NCBI GenBank assembly: GCA_036873755.1
Contig: JAVTVY010025034.1
Location: 37,413-101,412 of the forward strand
From: Hanleya hanleyi
Taxonomy: Eukaryota > Mollusca > Polyplacophora > Lepidopleurida > Hanleyidae
Direction: 5' to 3'
DNA: 64,000 nt
The translations under genes and the position numbers were made by a program. Each line of letters opens with the position of its first letter. Position 1 is the stretch's first letter. Shown here one piece after another: positions 62,320-64,000 of the stretch. Below the pieces are notes generated by a model. It was not told where the DNA came from. It saw only the letters and a program-made list of their open reading frames with translations, and ran no database searches.

Positions 62320-64000
62320 TATCTCGGGCCATACCGGGTGGCTTCCGGTATGGCGGGAACACCGAGACATAATGTTTCCAGTTCCGCCACAACTAGACCT
62401 TCCGGTAGGGGGAAGGCTGCAGTTGTTTTGGAGGAACTGGATAAGGATCGGGGCGGAAGCGTGGGTCATTCGAACTATCAGATACGGCTATCGCCTATTG
62501 TTCGACATGCTTCCTCCCTTGACTGCATATCCCCTTCCGTCTCGTATTCCATTACGAACGGGTCATCTATCAGCGATACAGTCCTCTGTGGACAAACTGA
62601 TAGTGAAGGCAGCAGTAATAGAGCTTCCGGTTTCGGATATAACACCCGGGTTCTATTCGCCGGTCTTTCTGGTCCCCAAGAAAGATACGTCCGAGATGCG
62701 CATGGTTATCAACCTAAAGCGCCTCAACAAGGACTACCTCACTCCACCGCCACACTTCCGCATGGAGTCCTTCCGGTCTATCCGGACAGTACTCAGACAA
62801 GGGGAATGGCTGACTTCTCTGGATTTAAGGGATGCATACCTGCATATCCCGATACATCCGGAGGACGGGAAGTACTTGAGATTCATGGTCGACAAACGAC
62901 GCTTCCAAATTCAAGTGCTTCCGTTCGGCCTGTCCACTTCCCCTTGGGTGTTCACACGAGTGTTTACACCAGTGGCACAATTCCTGCACAGTCTAGGTAT
63001 AAAGTACCACTTTTATATCGACGACTCCCTGCTAAGGAATGCCTGCAAGGAGCAGTTAATCCTAGACACCCAGTTTGTCTTAAAGATATTGACTTCTCTG
63101 GGATACATCCCATACGAAGAGAAGTCAGAGCTGACTCCTTCGCAAAGGCGCAAATTTCTGGGGGTGGAATACGATACGCTTCTAGCTCTCGCCAAACCCC
63201 CAGAAGATCGATGGCAAAAGATAACAGCGAAGATACCTCAATTCCTCAAGTTATCTCAAGCCAGGGCTTTACACTTTGCTGCGATAATCGGCCTCTTGAC
63301 GTCAACACAGGACGTAACACCAAGAGGGCGGTTGCAGCTTCGTCCCTTAATGATTTACTTCAATCATCTATGGGTCGAAAGGCAGTTGAATCCGTGGATA
63401 CCTGTAACACCACTAGTCAAACAATGCCTCCAATGGTGGCTGGATCCACTCAACGTTATGCCAGGTGTGTCCCTACTTCCGTTTCGTCCGTCACATCACC
63501 TGGTCACGGACGCATCTATGGAAGGATGGGGAGCCCACCTCGAGTCCAAGTCGACATCCGGGTTATGGACAATCGAGGAACGCTCGTACCATATAAACGT
63601 GTTGGAGTTTATGGCAGTGACGCATGCCATCCGCACGTGGGTGAGCGTATTGACCGACAAGAACCTGCTGGTTGCGACGGACAACACAACAGTCGTGTCC
63701 TATATCAACAAGCAGGGGGGACGAGATCTCCGCAATTACAAAGCTAAGCGGAAATCTTTTTCGGTCTGTGTTGGGACAACAACATATCGGTGTTGGCCAG
63801 GCACATCCCGGGGGTACTGAACGTCTTAGCGGATTCGCTTTCACGGCGGAATCAGATAATTCCCACGGAGTGGCAACTTCACCCAGACATACTAAAACAA
63901 ATAGCTCATGTCTGGGAGATGCCACACATAGATCTGTTCGCCACTCGGCGCAACAATCTACTGCCCCTGTTCATGTCGCCGGTCCCGGATCCGTCGGCAT
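62264..64000 (+). CDS. DIRS-like RT/RNase H (frameshifted near 63,720)
   Basis: ATG at 62,264 overlaps the end of ORF1 by 56 nt in the +1 frame. RT motifs: FYSPVFLVPKKDTSEMRMVI, LTSLDLRDAYLHIPIHP (motif A Asp), LPFGLSTSPWVF, YHFYIDDSLL (motif C) and KFLGVEYDT. RNase H: HLVTDASMEGWGAHL, INVLEFMAV and LVATDNTTVVSYINKQGG, with the three acidic residues. At a G run (about 63,715-63,721) one base seems to be missing; the correct frame then continues as TRSPQLQS, one TAA, then DNNISVLARHIPGVLNVLAD, SLSRRNQIIPTEWQLHPDIL, PHIDLFATRRNN to the window end, as in DIRS RNase H domains. The copy is thus slightly damaged. It would reverse-transcribe the element RNA in a recombinase-based cycle. Confidence 0.88.

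Larger units (their letters stand above)
60166..64000 (+). mobile_element. DIRS-like tyrosine-recombinase retrotransposon (3' end outside)
   Basis: Plus-strand element with a Gag-like frame and an overlapping RT/RNase H frame of the DIRS type. The tyrosine recombinase that should follow lies beyond the window. The left terminus is not located; no inverted terminal repeat was identified. Fairly young: Gag is fully open and RT intact, but RNase H has a frameshift and one stop. Confidence 0.88.

Noticed and set aside
62338..63747. 469-codon frame overlapping the DIRS-like RT in another frame
   Set aside because: Unusually long, but it lies antiphase to a clear RT/RNase H with all motifs and shows no domain. 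Codon bias of the real frame probably suppresses stops. Only its last few residues (TRSPQLQS) belong to the RNase H, after the frameshift.

Overview
This is animal nuclear DNA, rich in transposons and low in genes. The host genes that can be named are a complete, uninterrupted CDK7 gene (34,646-35,686, minus strand) and the first three coding exons of the tRNA/mRNA m5C methyltransferase NSUN2 (44,292-48,969, plus strand, spliced, running out to the right). The organism looks like a marine invertebrate. Two SINEs resemble mollusc (especially bivalve) core SINEs, and the Penelope-like elements are of the Naiad type known from many invertebrates. A bivalve-like mollusc is my best guess, but the sequence does not prove it.

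Layout. 1-10.7 kb: mostly non-coding, with an RS-rich open frame (445-1,038), a relic of a Naiad 3' end (3.3-4.2 kb), short minisatellites and a 103-bp TTAA hairpin MITE. 10.7-15 kb: a piggyBac-type MITE next to a Naiad element (minus strand) whose GIY-YIG endonuclease lies upstream of the reverse transcriptase, bracketed by 370-bp pseudo-LTRs. 15-19 kb: nothing recognised except a tRNA-like remnant. 19.0-32.45 kb: a huge palindrome with a 28-bp spacer at 26,689-26,716. Each arm carries, reading outward from the centre, a two-finger C2H2 gene, a small Cys-rich gene and a three-finger C2H2 gene with a conserved C-terminal domain, followed by two families of tandem repeats. A CR1/jockey-type retrotransposon has inserted in the left arm and a TIR DNA transposon in the right arm; in each case the opposite arm shows the empty site. 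32.5-36.9 kb: a possible exon, small palindromes and CDK7.

37.0-43.5 kb: a second, interrupted inverted repeat. It holds a 5S-rRNA-derived SINE, a tRNA-type SINE tail, a MITE, a tandem array related to the palindrome ends, a second (5'-truncated) Naiad copy and a second piggyBac-type MITE. 43.6-59.2 kb: an L1-like fragment, then NSUN2 exons 1-3 with a large minisatellite and a DNA transposon in intron 1, a roughly 165-bp tandem array in the following intron, an APE-endonuclease fragment, another tandem array, a full SINE and a decayed tyrosine-recombinase retroelement. 60-64 kb: a DIRS-like retrotransposon (Gag-like frame plus RT/RNase H), cut by the window end.

The most unusual system is the palindromic element. 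Its two zinc-finger genes use the same TATA promoter block at the same distance from the ATG. Both blocks sit behind arrays of a 9-bp motif, ACATCCGGG. Decay is complementary, so each arm still holds one intact gene that is broken in the other. Second is the Naiad family, with in-frame UGA codons and an extra C-terminal reading frame containing a membrane helix. Third is a strongly over-represented octamer, GCTTCCGG, scattered across the coding sequence of the DIRS-like element in all three frames.
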